Below are positions 10,415-21,587 of a stretch of DNA of 64,000 bases, one piece after another. Numbering within the stretch: position 1 is the first letter of the stretch; the number at the start of each line of letters is the position of its first letter. Position numbers and translations under genes: made by a program. The DNA comes from Setoptus koraiensis. Lineage: Eukaryota > Arthropoda. The stretch covers positions 1-64,000 of the forward strand of contig CM106585.1 in NCBI GenBank assembly GCA_048013815.1, in the 5' to 3' direction. Below the pieces are notes generated by a model. It was not told the DNA's origin. It saw nothing but the letters and a program-made list of their open reading frames with translations, and ran no database searches.

Positions 10415-13400
10415 CTAGCGTCTACGCTTAAAGGCTTGATTAAAACCATAACAAGCATTAAAATCGCCCCAATATTGCGTCTCCAAGAAGGCCTCCGAGT
10501 GGCAGTTGATTGGACCGGCCCGATGAACTATTAAGAGAAAGTGGTTATTGATATATTTTCAGAGTTACTTGAATTAATAGTTGATCGAGCATTATTAAAA
10601 GTTGAAACTGACTACTGTTAGCTACTACTATTACTTACTTGCTGCAACATCATAGCAATTTATGCGTCCATCGCCATCACAATCCCGGAGTCTTTTATCC
10701 ATATACAAATTCAACACTTTCTCTGCGCAGCCCTGATTGGTGACACAATCATAGAAGGCCCTCTCGTCTGCCGCTGGATCTCTACTGATGGCCTCTGGTG
10801 AGGTTAGCGTCTTAGATAAGCCAGATTCTAGCCATTGGTCATAACTTATAAGATACATTCCACACCTAGTGTGCTTGACATCGCTAGTCTGACATCTCGA
10901 TTTTAGATCGCATGATGTGCTTGCCTCACAGATACACTCGAAACATTCAGTTGTGATCTTTCTGCTACTAGCCCGATTTGCTAACAATCTCCTATCGGGT
11001 CTGTCTAACCGGAATGGACTATTTAAGGAAGACTTGTTTTCGTTTTCATTTGAAAATGGCTCATCCAAAGATATTGTTTCAAATGAGCCCGTTCTTTCAC
11101 GCGTGGGCAATGTCGGTTCACTTCTCCTACTAATTTCTGATATTTCAAGCGACTCCGACAGCGGCTCCGTTCTAGCTTCGTTGACTCGTAATCTTGCTCT
11201 AGTATCCACGGTTATTGGTGGTCTTGGGTACTCTGGTTCAGGCGACAATCTTTCAATGTCTACATTAGATGACGGCCTAGCTGTGGTTGTAGAAGTAGTG
11301 CTTGTTGTAGTAGGTCTTGGTGTTGTGGTGGTAGTTGTAGTAGTAGTGGCAGTAGTTGTTGTTGTCGAGCTAGGTCTAAAACTTGACGACAGCGATGATG
11401 TGGTGGTTCTGCGAGAGTTATCGGATGTTATAAATGGAGTTGGAATTCTGGAAGTGAAAGTGGGTGCCAGCGGATTAGCAATTGGCTGATTATGGTCCGG
11501 CCAATTGAACGAGCTAACACCACTTCCGGTTGGCCATAATGTCGTCGAAGTGGTGTCACTTGTTGCTGAAACTGATTCATCTGATACTGATGATACTTCA
11601 AGCCCTGAATTCGACATAGCAGTTGCGTCATCTAAAGTAGTTATTAGTGGCGGATTAGTGATTACAGAGGCAGGATTGTTGGTATCTTCGTTGGTATTGA
11701 TTGGTGCACCATTACCATTGGTGTCATCGACAGAAACTGTTGGCGGTTGTCGATTATTATTATTATTGGTGGTAGTAGAAGTAGATGGATTTTCATTATT
11801 ATTATTATTATTTATATCCAAACGCTCAAAGTTAGTGTCGTCTGAGAGGTCACTTTTTGGTGTTACAATGTCAGCAACTAGTGCCGGTATACGAGGATAG
11901 ACCTCTTCTAAAGAGGCACCTCTAACTACGCCCGAAGAGTTTCTAACAAATCCAGATGAATGATCTGTATCTCTAATAGGAGTACCTTCATTTGTTATGC
12001 GTCTGCTAGTGGAACTGAAAACATCTCTCGTTTCAAACTCTATTGTTACATCGTCTCTGGAAGTTTCTTCGCCATTGTTATTATTATTATTGCTTGGCAA
12101 TCTATTGTTGTTAGTTGATGATAATTCATTCCTTGTATTTCTATTGGTGTTTCTATTGTTTGTGGGTGGCCCTGATTGACCGATAGTGAGACGTCTGGGT
12201 AACTGTGGTATTGAATTCATAATTTCCGGTTGAATGGCAGGAAGATGATTTAGTGTGTTAGTTAAGGCTGTGGCTACATTTGGATTTGAACTGCTAGTTG
12301 ATGGAATTCTTGGAAACTCGTTACTCGTGCTTGCACTGGCCCCAACTGATGATGGCGGCCCGTTGTTGGTATTAGTTATCGGCGGTTTGATTAACGAACC
12401 ACCAGATGAGCTGGCTACAACAAATCTGTTAGCTGGATTGTTGTTGATGTCTGCTGGCCTGTCTATTGTTGTTGGCTGCCTTTGATTTGTATTACTGCCA
12501 GTAGCTGTGGTGATATTGATGCGAGCTCCTCCACGAGCTTGACGTTCTAAGCACCTGTTGAAACGTTCAAAGTATTTGTCGCCAGCACTTAATGCGCTCA
12601 TTTGTGTACAAGCTGCACCACCTAAATGATGGATAGCCCCATAATCTAGACAGGTGATTCTTCCATCGTTGTCGCAATCGCGCTTGTAACGTTGCATATA
12701 ATTTCTGACGGTCATCTCTGAACAATCTCTAGTCCTTGTACATGTCAGCCAATCTAAACCGGGCTTGCTGGCATCATTCCAATAGCCTGGTGTTATTGAG
12801 AATGGACCACAAACGTTGCCAAATCTACAATTGCGTCCACTTAAATCACAGTTTGATTGTGCCTCACAAATACAATTTAAACATTGTTTATCAATTTGTT
12901 GTTGTTGTTGCAAGTTCCAATTTGTGACAGCGAATCTATCCAAGAATGAAGTGGCATCACTATCGGAGTTGTCATTCAAATTGTCATTAATCGATGAGAA
13001 AAAATTGTTTGGAGAAAAACGATCGAATAGATCATCATTGTTGTTGTTTCTTAGAGGAAAATTCGATGCTGACCGCGTTGAAACCAACACTGGCCTAGTT
13101 TGATTTCCACCAGATCCACGCAATGTGCCATTTGACCTGTGATTTAGATTGATTTCGGCACCAATGTTTTCATTGATGCTAACCACTGCGCCTCTTGGGT
13201 CACGAGTATTCTCTATCGGCGAGCCTGCAGTTGATCGCGAACGATTGCCGGACACTATCACAGACACAACGGGCAAACGGTTGCTCAATCTAGCCGATTG
13301 TTGATTGTGATTGCTGTTATTTAGATTTACGTAACATTCGGATTTTGAGAATGCAGACCAAAATTTTGTTTTGTACAACCAGTCGGCATTACAAATATCA

Positions 13401-14041
13401 GCGCCAGCTCTATGTATTGAGGCCATGTCTGCACAAGTGATTCTATTGTCTCCATCGCAATCTTTGAGATATTTCAAGAAATAATTCTTGACCGTTCTAG
13501 CACTACAATTTTTATCCAGAGCACATTGTTCAAAATCTTTTGGACTGACCGACAACGATGTGACATAATGGTCTCCAATAGTGGCCTTTGGTCCGCTTAT
13601 TCTACTTGGTGACTTCTTTTGGGTGGTGGTGGCACCCGAGTCGGCCCAATAAGTGTAACTCAATTGATAGGCACCACAATAATAGGATTCACATCTTTTG
13701 CTGTTGTTAATCTGGCATCCGCTACTCGCCTCGCAAATACATTCGAGGCATCTGCCTAGGAATTGTTCATTATTAGAATTGTCATTCGATGGCACCAGAT
13801 TGTTGCCATTGACTGTCAATGATGCAATTGAGAAATCATTTACACAATTAATATAATGATGATTAGTAAAAGATGCTAGTATAGTTAGTATTATTAATAA
13901 TTGTACTGTATGTGTGCATAGTATGGAAAATTGAGATAACAAGCACGAGGGATATTGAGAAAATTGTTGCTGATGAAATGTATAATTGGCGCAATATTTT
14001 TCAACACGCCGTCTCAACACGTGCTCCTTGCGCCTCATCAT
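10415..14041 (-). CDS. secreted protein with three destabilase (i-type lysozyme) domains
   Basis: Exon 1 is 10639-14041 and exon 2 is 10415-10527; a 111-bp phase-1 intron splits the third domain. Together they encode 1171 residues. The start is ATG 14041; a hydrophobic stretch (TVQLLIILTILASF) near residue 50 would be a signal peptide or anchor with a long n-region. Each of the three domains opens with C-x2-C-I-C-E-A and later has a D-C-D-x-D-x-R-I-x-C motif followed by an IH-x-G-like segment; exon 2 supplies the last (IHRAGPINC...). Long Ser/Thr/Asn-rich, probably O-glycosylated linkers with poly-Thr and poly-Asn runs join them. i-type lysozymes use a Glu, kept in each CICEA, and an Asp about 12 residues later. 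Domains 1 and 2 appear to lack that Asp, so muramidase activity is doubtful. The stop lies 17 bp from the LRPPRC stop on the other strand. Confidence 0.88.
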
Positions 14042-16039
14042 AATATCTTGGTTAAAGAGAGTTCTTTTGTTTGATTGTTTCTTGTTTTTTCTTTGTTTCT
14101 CTTCTCTTATATTGTTGACTGTCAATGTTTGGTTGCGATAATGTTGTTGTTGTTGCTGTTATAATTGTATTGTTGTCAATCAATTAGCTCTTGATTGATG
14201 TGTATAAATAAACATATAGATGATTACACAGGTCCAAGTTTATTATAATAGTAATTACTGAGGCAGTCGTTCAGCAATGAGCAAATCATTGTGCATTGCG
14301 ATAACAGCAAGGAATTGTTTGTTGATTTTGGTCGCGATTTGTGGCTAGCTGATGCATATGCTGAAGATCAAAAGACCAATTAGTTAGTTTTTGTTGGTAG
14401 CAGTAGACAACAACAATGTAGCTGTTGATATCTCCCTCAAACTTGATTCTCCAATTCGTGTAATAGAAACAGAGACACAGAGAACGACGAGAGAGCGAGA
14501 GATAATAAAAAAAAGCAACAAGACAGATGCGATGAATGCAATTCTCCTAATCTCAGGTGAGCACAGGTAACAATTGCGAGCGACTGCTAGTCTATTCATA
14601 AGCGCTAATGATTTTTTATTCCGACAACAAACAAATAACAGAATAGTTAGTAATAAGAAAGATTGGCTGAGACAACATGAGAACAAAACGAAACTCGTGA
14701 TGATGATCGGATGTCGATTGGCAACAGATCAATTATAATGAAAATAACTTTTGAACTAAAGTAGGTGGCAATCATTGAAAGTGAAAGTGACTGAAACGAC
14801 TTTCAGTTAAAAGATTAACATCGTCACTTGTTGCATTAAATATATCTTTTGTTGTTGCTGTTGTGGTTGTGGTTGTGGCTGTTGCAGTTGTGGTTGTGGC
14901 TGTTGCAGTTGTGGTTGTTGCAGTTGTGGTTGTTCCTTCATCGTAAGCACCACTTGGATTTCGTTTAGTTACATTATCTTTCTCTCTTCGTGTCTCTCTA
15001 AATAGTAGCTTTAAGTGGTTGCGTTATAAGTTAATTGTGGTTTAGCCACCTCACAGCTAATAATAGTAAGTGGTACGCGTATGCCCGTCTGTGAACTCCG
15101 ACTATCGATGGGCAAAGGAAACTAAATCAGTCTTTATCATGAGTGAGCACTAACAATATAAATTTATTGAGATTAGGATCAGTAATTTGAATAAATATGC
15201 CCGTGGAACAAATTGACAACCGGTGTTGTTGTTGTTGTTGTGAATAATAAAAGTTATGGGACGAGAGCATGAATAGAATGTATAGTTTCCTTTCGGGTAT
15301 CTCAATATCTTTCTCACTGCACAGCTTATCTACTCAGTTAGACAAGCTATAAGATTCTTTGAACAAAACAAAACATAACGATGAGAATCTTTACGACACC
15401 TCAATGATTTAACACTGATCTTCTCTTTTTTATTTTATTATTATTATTTTTGTTACCACTCTAATCTAATATACACCTAGTATGCTAAGTGAATTAATTC
15501 CTTGATACTATTTGTTCGACACTTCTATCAACGCCATTCGATACTATCAATAATAATAATAATAATAATAATAATGATCGTAAAGGTGCACACTCACGGT
15601 TATTACGGCTGTAGTAGACAGGTAACAAGTATGGCGCCGGAAAGCAAGTTTGATGGTATTAATGGTTGGCAAGACGAGACAACAAGAAGCCTTTTAATAA
15701 TATTTCGTTAATATAATACAACATGCTTGTAGGTAACAACTTTAACAACACAAACAATCACAGCAAATGCTAGTGACGGTAATCCAAGTGTCGAATCTTT
15801 GATATTTATCTACTGTCTACTTCTCTCTTAATCTCGTAATCTTTATCGAAGGCACTGCGTTATTGTTGACGTTTTCTTGCAGAGCATAAATATTAATTTA
15901 CTTGTTGTTGTAGTTGCTGTTGTTGTCGTCGTCGTCAAGTGTATCTCAATTGAGAAAATACTGCAAGATTATAGTGAATAAATCAGGACTAAAAGCCGGT
16001 CGTGCTAGCCTTTGTGTAAACTCATAAATAATATCACTT
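14042..16039. other. intergenic region between destabilase and P5CS genes
   Basis: Two kb without a convincing exon. It contains a degenerate (TTGTGG/CTGTTGCAG) tandem at 14849-14938 and ATT/AAT triplet runs near 15430 and 15550-15574. A minus-strand frame at 14384-14686 starts with a hydrophobic stretch resembling a signal peptide but lacks clear splice sites and composition; I do not call it a gene. Upstream sequence for the destabilase gene and the P5CS 3'UTR must lie here. Confidence 0.5.
14849..14938. repeat. degenerate GTTGTGGTTGTGGCTGTTGCA tandem repeat
   Basis: Nested 6-bp (GTTGTG) and longer units recur several times, on the upstream side of the destabilase gene. Confidence 0.7.
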
Positions 16040-18517
16040 TTAATATAGCTCATCTTTTTCAGTTTCGATCCTTTCATGGGCATATTTCTTACTAAGAGAT
16101 TTCTCGTATTCTCCAACTGCGTCACCAGAGCCCTCAAGAATCCATTTGTAAGTCAGCAGACCCTCCATGCCGACAGGACCGCGAGCGTGAATTTTCGAGG
16201 TACTGATACCAACTTCTGCCCCCAATCCAAATCTGTATCCGTCTGCGAATCTGGTGCTGCAATTCTTGAAAACGCAAGCTGAATCAACTTGTGCTAAAAA
16301 CAACTTAGCCGTGTCATCTAGAAAATTAATTACAATAATAGTATTCATTAGTAATTAAGTCTTTATGTGTATGTGCAGTATGGGTACATTTGGTTCAGAA
16401 TGATGAACCGTAACGTAACGTAACTTACCGTCTTCTGTCACAATGGCATCTGTGTGTCCACTGCCATTAGCATTAATTATATCGATGGCCTCCGAGACTG
16501 ACTCAACTATTTCAACAGTGCACTCTAGTGAGCCATATTCAACTCCCAATTCACCAATAGACAAATCTATCGGAAACTCTTTGGCCCATTTCGGTCCGGC
16601 ATTGATTTTTACGTGATTCTCTCTCAATTTTCTACACAATTTATCCATTAAGTTGTCGCCACCATTTTCCACAACAGTCAATGATCTGTGCACCAACAGA
16701 GTCTCCATGGCATTACAAGCGGCTGGATAATCACATTTTGAGTCTGTAACTATTTTGACCGCATCATCAAAATTGGCGTACTTATCGAGATATACATGAC
16801 AAATGCCCTCAGAATGGCCTAATACGGGGATGTTCTTACTCTGCTCTTGAATACTACGAACCAATTGATTAGAACCTCTCGGTATAATGAGATCAATATA
16901 TTTATCGAGTGACACCAATTCACTAACTCGTTCTCTTGAGTCTACTAACTGAACGGCATTGGCACAAGAATACTTATTCAAGGCCTCCTGAATGATTTTC
17001 CATAGGCATCGGTTCGAGTTTGCGGCCTCTTTGCCTCCTTTGGCCAATAAACTATTTCCCGTAGCTATGGACAGGCCAGCTATTTGGGGAAAACAGTCTG
17101 GTCTAGATTCAAATATAACCAACAATTGACCAATTGGGCATGTCACTTGATTTAATATCATGCCATTAGCGACTTTTTTGCTCTGTATTATTCGATTCAA
17201 CTGAGTTTCTGAAGCATCGGCAATTTGATTGAGGCCAGCAGTGAGACTATTCAATTTATCTGATGTAAGTTTCAATCGTGACAATAGAGCCTTGTTCGAT
17301 AGTAATGGGTCCAGTTGTGCCAGTTGCATATCTTTGTCATTTTCAGACAAAATAAGTTCTTTTCTTGTTTGTAACAACTGTGCTATATCACGTATAATAT
17401 CCGCTCTTTCGTACGGTTTCAACGATCTAAGTACATTGCCACCTTTTTGTGCCATAATTGCCAAATCAACAGATTGGTTGTCATCATCTGTATCAGTGAA
17501 GAATGTTCCCACTTTTTGGCCCTTAACTACGGCACTGATTGCCTCATCGTGGGTGCCGTTGCAAATCACAACCGATGTTCCACGACTCCAAGCCCATAAT
17601 GCAGATTTAACTTTAGATTGCATGCCACCTAAACCAACGCTAGATTTTCCACCAAATTCTATTCTATCAGCATGATTTTGTTTAGTGCAGTATGTTGACA
17701 AAAATTTCACTCCTTTTTTATCTGGAGGACCAGAATATAGGCCGTCAACATTGGATAATAATATCATTAGATCACAATTTAATTCAACAGCCAATATAGA
17801 GGCAAGTGAATCGTTGTCCTCCAGCAATATCTCCTGCATACTGGCATTCATAGTCATCTCTTTTTCTAAATCTTTTGTTACAAAGGCCTCAACAGCGTCG
17901 TTTGTGTTGACTATCGGCACTATGTTCAAACTTAACAAATTCAACATCGTTGATCTTAGCTGTTTCCGACTGGACTCTTCAATAAAGTCTGCCTTTTTCA
18001 CCAGCACTTGTGCCACCTTACAGTCATATTGGCCAAATATGCTCCTATAGAAGCTCATCAATGAACTCTGGCCGACGGCTGCAGCAGCCCTATTATTGCT
18101 ATCAACAGGCGGAGCTAGATTAACGGTATCGTTGGAGATTGATTTCTTTGCTGTCAATGTTCTGATACTTTTTGTTTTCATTACTTCATCACCCATCTCT
18201 TTTCTACCAAACGCAACAGCCCCGCTTGTAATTAAAATTACCTCTTTGCCTTTTTGCTGTAACTCCACCATTTGTTCTACGATGGACGTCAATCTTGAGG
18301 CGGCCAGTATACCACCATCACGTGTTATGACAGCACTGCCCACCTTGACAACGATTCTGTGGGCATCCTTAAGTCCTTCTCTGGTCTCTATGGCCCTCTT
18401 CAACAGGTTACCAGAATTTTCTGATGTGTTAGTATTTGTTGAGATAAATCTCGTAAATGCTATTCTGTACATCCGTTGCCTAGAGTTTGTTAAAGCTATC
18501 CGAAAAAGCATTCTCAT
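16040..18517 (-). CDS. ALDH18A1: delta-1-pyrroline-5-carboxylate synthase (P5CS)
   Basis: Exon 1 is 16429-18517 and exon 2 is 16040-16317, joined in phase 1 (GAC G|AT) across a 111-bp intron. The product is 788 residues; the human enzyme is about 795. It is the bifunctional mitochondrial enzyme that converts glutamate to glutamate-5-semialdehyde for proline and ornithine synthesis. The N-terminal 40 residues are Arg/Ser/Thr-rich with no acidic residue at first, fitting a presequence. The glutamate 5-kinase half follows ([38 protein letters not shown]). The C-terminal half is the gamma-glutamyl-phosphate reductase, with the catalytic-cysteine motif [16 protein letters not shown]. Exon 2 carries the conserved end ([36 protein letters not shown]). 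The start is the ATG at 18517, which precedes the presequence-like region. Confidence 0.96.
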
Positions 18518-18821
18518 GTTATTGATGTTATAATTTATTTGTTACTATACGTCGATGTTGAATCGGGTCTAGATGGTTGGTTTGGTTGGTGCGTCAGATA
18601 TTGGTAGCAGATTCAACGAGATACAAATAATTAATGATAATAAATATAGTTTACATCCACAATTACTTGAAATATCACCAATTCTCGCTGAAGTCTAACA
18701 TGTCAATATTAGAATAGTGTTAAATAACATAACTTTCGTAAGGCCGAATAAATTTGACACCAATGAATGCATCACTGATATGATAACTTCTTGAAACGAA
18801 TTAAACTTTCTCTCTTTATTA
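18518..18821. other. short intergenic spacer, P5CS promoter side
   Basis: About 300 bp between two minus-strand genes. It must hold the 3' end of the stomatin-like 2 transcript and the P5CS promoter. No clear TATA box or other motif stands out. Confidence 0.5.
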
Positions 18822-20270
18822 TTATTTATTTTGTTTTATCGCTGGAGGATCATGATTTGAGTTGTTACCCTTAGACTCTATAGAGAGGGTCTTGTACACT
18901 TGAAAGGCCTAGATAAATATGAGTCAAACAAAATAGATAAATAGATGTATTGTTAGATGAAGTGTGTGAGACATACAAATTAGGAAAAGTTCAGAGATCT
19001 GATAGATTATGATCTGGCAGCAAGCATAATGAATGGTGCGATTATAATCTATTGCATATGATGCGAACAACCAATAGATTAAGATGAGATACAAAGTAGC
19101 TTGAGTGTTGTGACGAATTTCACATTTGCGCTCGCGGTGCAAATGTGAAATTTGTCACAACACCATGGAGCCCTCTGTTGTAATTAGTTAGTAATATATT
19201 AGTTACCTGTGCTATCATGCTGTTGACATCGCCAGCATTGGCTGGTAGTACCAACGTATTGTTTGTCTTGGCTAAATTTGAAAAAGCTTTAACATATTGT
19301 CCGGCAATCATGAAGGTGGCAGCCTCAATAGAGTTATTTTGTTTGATGGAACTGGCCACAGTAGTGATAGCATTGGCCAAACCTTGAGCCTGATTTGTTT
19401 GCTCAATTTTGGATGCCTCAGATCTCAATATAGTGGATTTTTTAACACCCTCGGCAGAATTAATTTCGGCATCGCGTTGACCCTCAGATTCAAGTATTTG
19501 TGCTCTCTTTTTTCTCTCAGCTTCCACTTGTAATTGCATTGCCACTTGTACTCTATCAGGTAACTTAATGTCCCTTATTTCGTATCTGAGACACGATATT
19601 CCCCAAGGGCTGGTTGCATTGTTAATCGCGCCCACCATGATAGTATTGAGTGACTCGCGCTCCCTGAATACGGAATCCAATTGTATCTTGCCTATCTCGG
19701 AACGCATAGTTGTTTGGGCTAGCTGAGTGCAGGCGAATTCTGGATTATCTATATTGTATGAGGCTTTATATGGATCGAAGACTTTAAGATAGAGAACACC
19801 ATCTAAAGTCAGAGTTACGTTGTCGGCGGTGACCGCAGCCTGTTGAGGTATCTCAAATACCATCTCTTTAAGATTCTGAACGTAACTAATCTTATCCAAG
19901 AGAGGCAATAGAAAATTGGGACCGGGCTCCAATACTTTGGCGAATCTACCCATCCTTTCAACAACCCAGGCTTCCTAACGAATGAAAAAATCAGATTAAA
20001 CAAAAGATTAGAGTTAGATTATGTTGATTGCTTGAGACAAGAAGCTGATGATCACAATGTGCTGATTACCTGTTGTGGAACGAACACTAGGCCAGTGTTG
20101 AAAGGCAACGTGCTACGATGTCTAACACTTGAATAGTTGCCATTAACATTTTGATTGGCAATGGTAAATTTGTTATATTGACTATATAAATTAGAGGCTT
20201 GACATGACGACAATAATATTCTTTTGTGCTGACCCAATTGTCTGGCACCAATATTCACAGCAACAAACAT
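18822..20270 (-). CDS. STOML2: stomatin-like protein 2, mitochondrial
   Basis: Three exons: 20070-20270, 19207-19974 and 18822-18908, both introns phase 0 (95 and 298 bp), giving 351 residues; the human protein is about 356. STOML2 is a cardiolipin-associated scaffold of the mitochondrial inner membrane. Exon 1 encodes an acid-free, basic presequence and ends in the family motif FVPQQ. Exon 2 begins EAWVVERMGRFAKVLEPGPN and carries the SPFH/band-7 domain (DNVTLTLDGVLYLKVFDPYK, QLAQTTMRSEIGK, CLRYEIRDI) and a coiled-coil stretch (QVEAERKKRAQILESEGQRD). Exon 3 was located by the match of MIAQ|AFQVYKTL to the human MVAQAMGVYGAL and by its clean acceptor. Its first exon and promoter are copied in inverted orientation at 7490-8275. 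Intron 2 holds a strong hairpin (19105-19163). Confidence 0.95.
19105..19163. repeat. 25-bp inverted repeat (hairpin) in STOML2 intron 2
   Basis: Left arm 19105-19129 and right arm 19139-19163 are reverse complements with one G:T-type mismatch, around a 9-nt GC-rich loop (19130-19138). The arms begin 44 bases inside the intron from the exon-2 donor. Confidence 0.9.
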
Positions 20271-20690
20271 TATGAAAGGTTATCTATTTTACACACGGCT
20301 CCTATTTACCACTGTATCCTTTGTAGAAAGTTGCTCGACTCAACGAGATATTCCACATAAATGGGCAAAGTTAATTCAATAATGTCGATGTCCTAAACAA
20401 GATCACACAAGTACACTTGATATGGTATTATTGCCGGTATGTCTGGGCGAAAAATAACATAAACAAACGGCTAATTAATTAGATTAGTTACCTGACCATC
20501 AAGTGTGGTTGATGCGTGTTTTCATCGAGTCACATGTTCTCCGACTCGACCCCTTCATCTCTTTGACTCGAGTGAAAAGCGCCAAATTCGAAGTTCTTTT
20601 TTTTCGCGCGCGCGCGTCATCAAACTTGACGACCAGATTAGAATCGCCAACTGTCCACGGATTTTGTTCATTGGTTCACAGAAGCCAGCA
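19926..20690 (-). repeat. source copy of the inverted segmental duplication
   Basis: Partner of 7490-8275 on the opposite strand. It spans the STOML2 promoter, the 99-bp 5'UTR intron (20393-20491), exon 1, intron 1 and the first bases of exon 2. It is taken as the source because it continues into a complete, conserved STOML2 gene. Confidence 0.92.
20579..20586 (-). promoter_or_regulatory. E2F-like site in the STOML2 promoter
   Basis: GCGCCAAA on the plus strand is TTTGGCGC on the coding strand, about 310 bp upstream of the STOML2 ATG. It is shared with the LRPPRC promoter copy (7575-7582). Confidence 0.4.
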
Positions 20691-20871
20691 TCAGATCAAT
20701 CATTGATACCCATACTTTTAGTAGGGTATGAGATCAGATAATCACATTATAGATGATCGCCAAAGCATCGCTACTCATTAATGTCTAATCTATGTATCAG
20801 CTAATACCGGGTGTGAGCCAATATCGCGAACGAGAGCTCGGGCCAGAGTAATAAGATTACAACGCTTCCAC

Positions 20872-20872
<1 letters not shown>

Positions 20873-20932
<60 letters not shown>
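20873..20932. repeat. (GA)n microsatellite, about 30 units
   Basis: An uninterrupted GA dinucleotide run. A shorter one lies at 31669-31697. Confidence 0.97.
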
Positions 20933-20937
<5 letters not shown>

Positions 20938-21587
20938 ACCATTGGTAGAGATGATGTAGCTCCTAGATAAGTCACCTGATGTAGATATATTATGTTAGCT
21001 GTTACTCCGATAGGTGTCACACGTACAAACACAGTGAATAGGAGCGAATCAGCGAAATTCTGATAGAGCACAAAAAGTCGCTAGATCCTGCGCAAACGAA
21101 CCAGGCGCAATAGAGACGAATCGGCCGCAAGTTGCCCGCTCGATAATAATGGGTGCTGGGTTTTATTGGTCCGCTGCTATGTCAAACTAGAAAAAAAGTC
21201 GGTTGGAATTTCAATGCTATGCGAGTAGTTTCATTTGTTAATGTGAGACGGCATCTTCAATTGCCCTATCGAGGTACTAGTGTGTGCTATATGTTTTTAT
21301 CTATCATGGAGGAAATCTCCGAGAAAAGAGTAGTTCGATTCGACTAAGTACTACCGCCTACTACTTGCTTAGAATATTGTTGCTCTTTGCGAAATGAAAG
21401 TTTTATTCAACGAGGGCAAAATCAATCAATTGATTGATTAGCAGTCAAGTTAGCATCAAGTAAACAATCTCGACAGAGATGCAACAGTAATTTGAAGAAA
21501 CAAACATCATCAAGATATTTCCAAGATAGTTTAAATTTAATAGAATGAACAAACAGAGTCATCAGCAAGATTGAATATATAAATAAG

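Larger units (their letters stand above)
20531..21587. other. intergenic region with divergent promoters
   Basis: This is the space between STOML2 (leftward) and calsyntenin exon 1 (rightward). It holds the distal STOML2 promoter with the E2F-like GCGCCAAA at 20579-20586, a GC alternation near 20610-20620, and a pure GA run of about 60 bp (20873-20932). No exon is seen. A short AT box (ATATATAAAT) lies just upstream of the calsyntenin ATG at 21588, too close to be a standard TATA box for that start. Confidence 0.5.

Noticed and set aside
10917-12485. Val/Leu/Ser-rich plus-strand frames opposite the destabilase gene
   Set aside because: Antisense shadows of the Thr/Asn/Ser-rich linkers.
14384-14686. 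Minus-strand 100-codon frame opening with a signal-like hydrophobic stretch
   Set aside because: No supporting splice sites to the destabilase gene and no recognisable domain; left as an unproven possibility in the intergenic entry.
17229-18533. Plus-strand frames across the P5CS gene
   Set aside because: Antisense shadows; the minus strand encodes full P5CS motifs.
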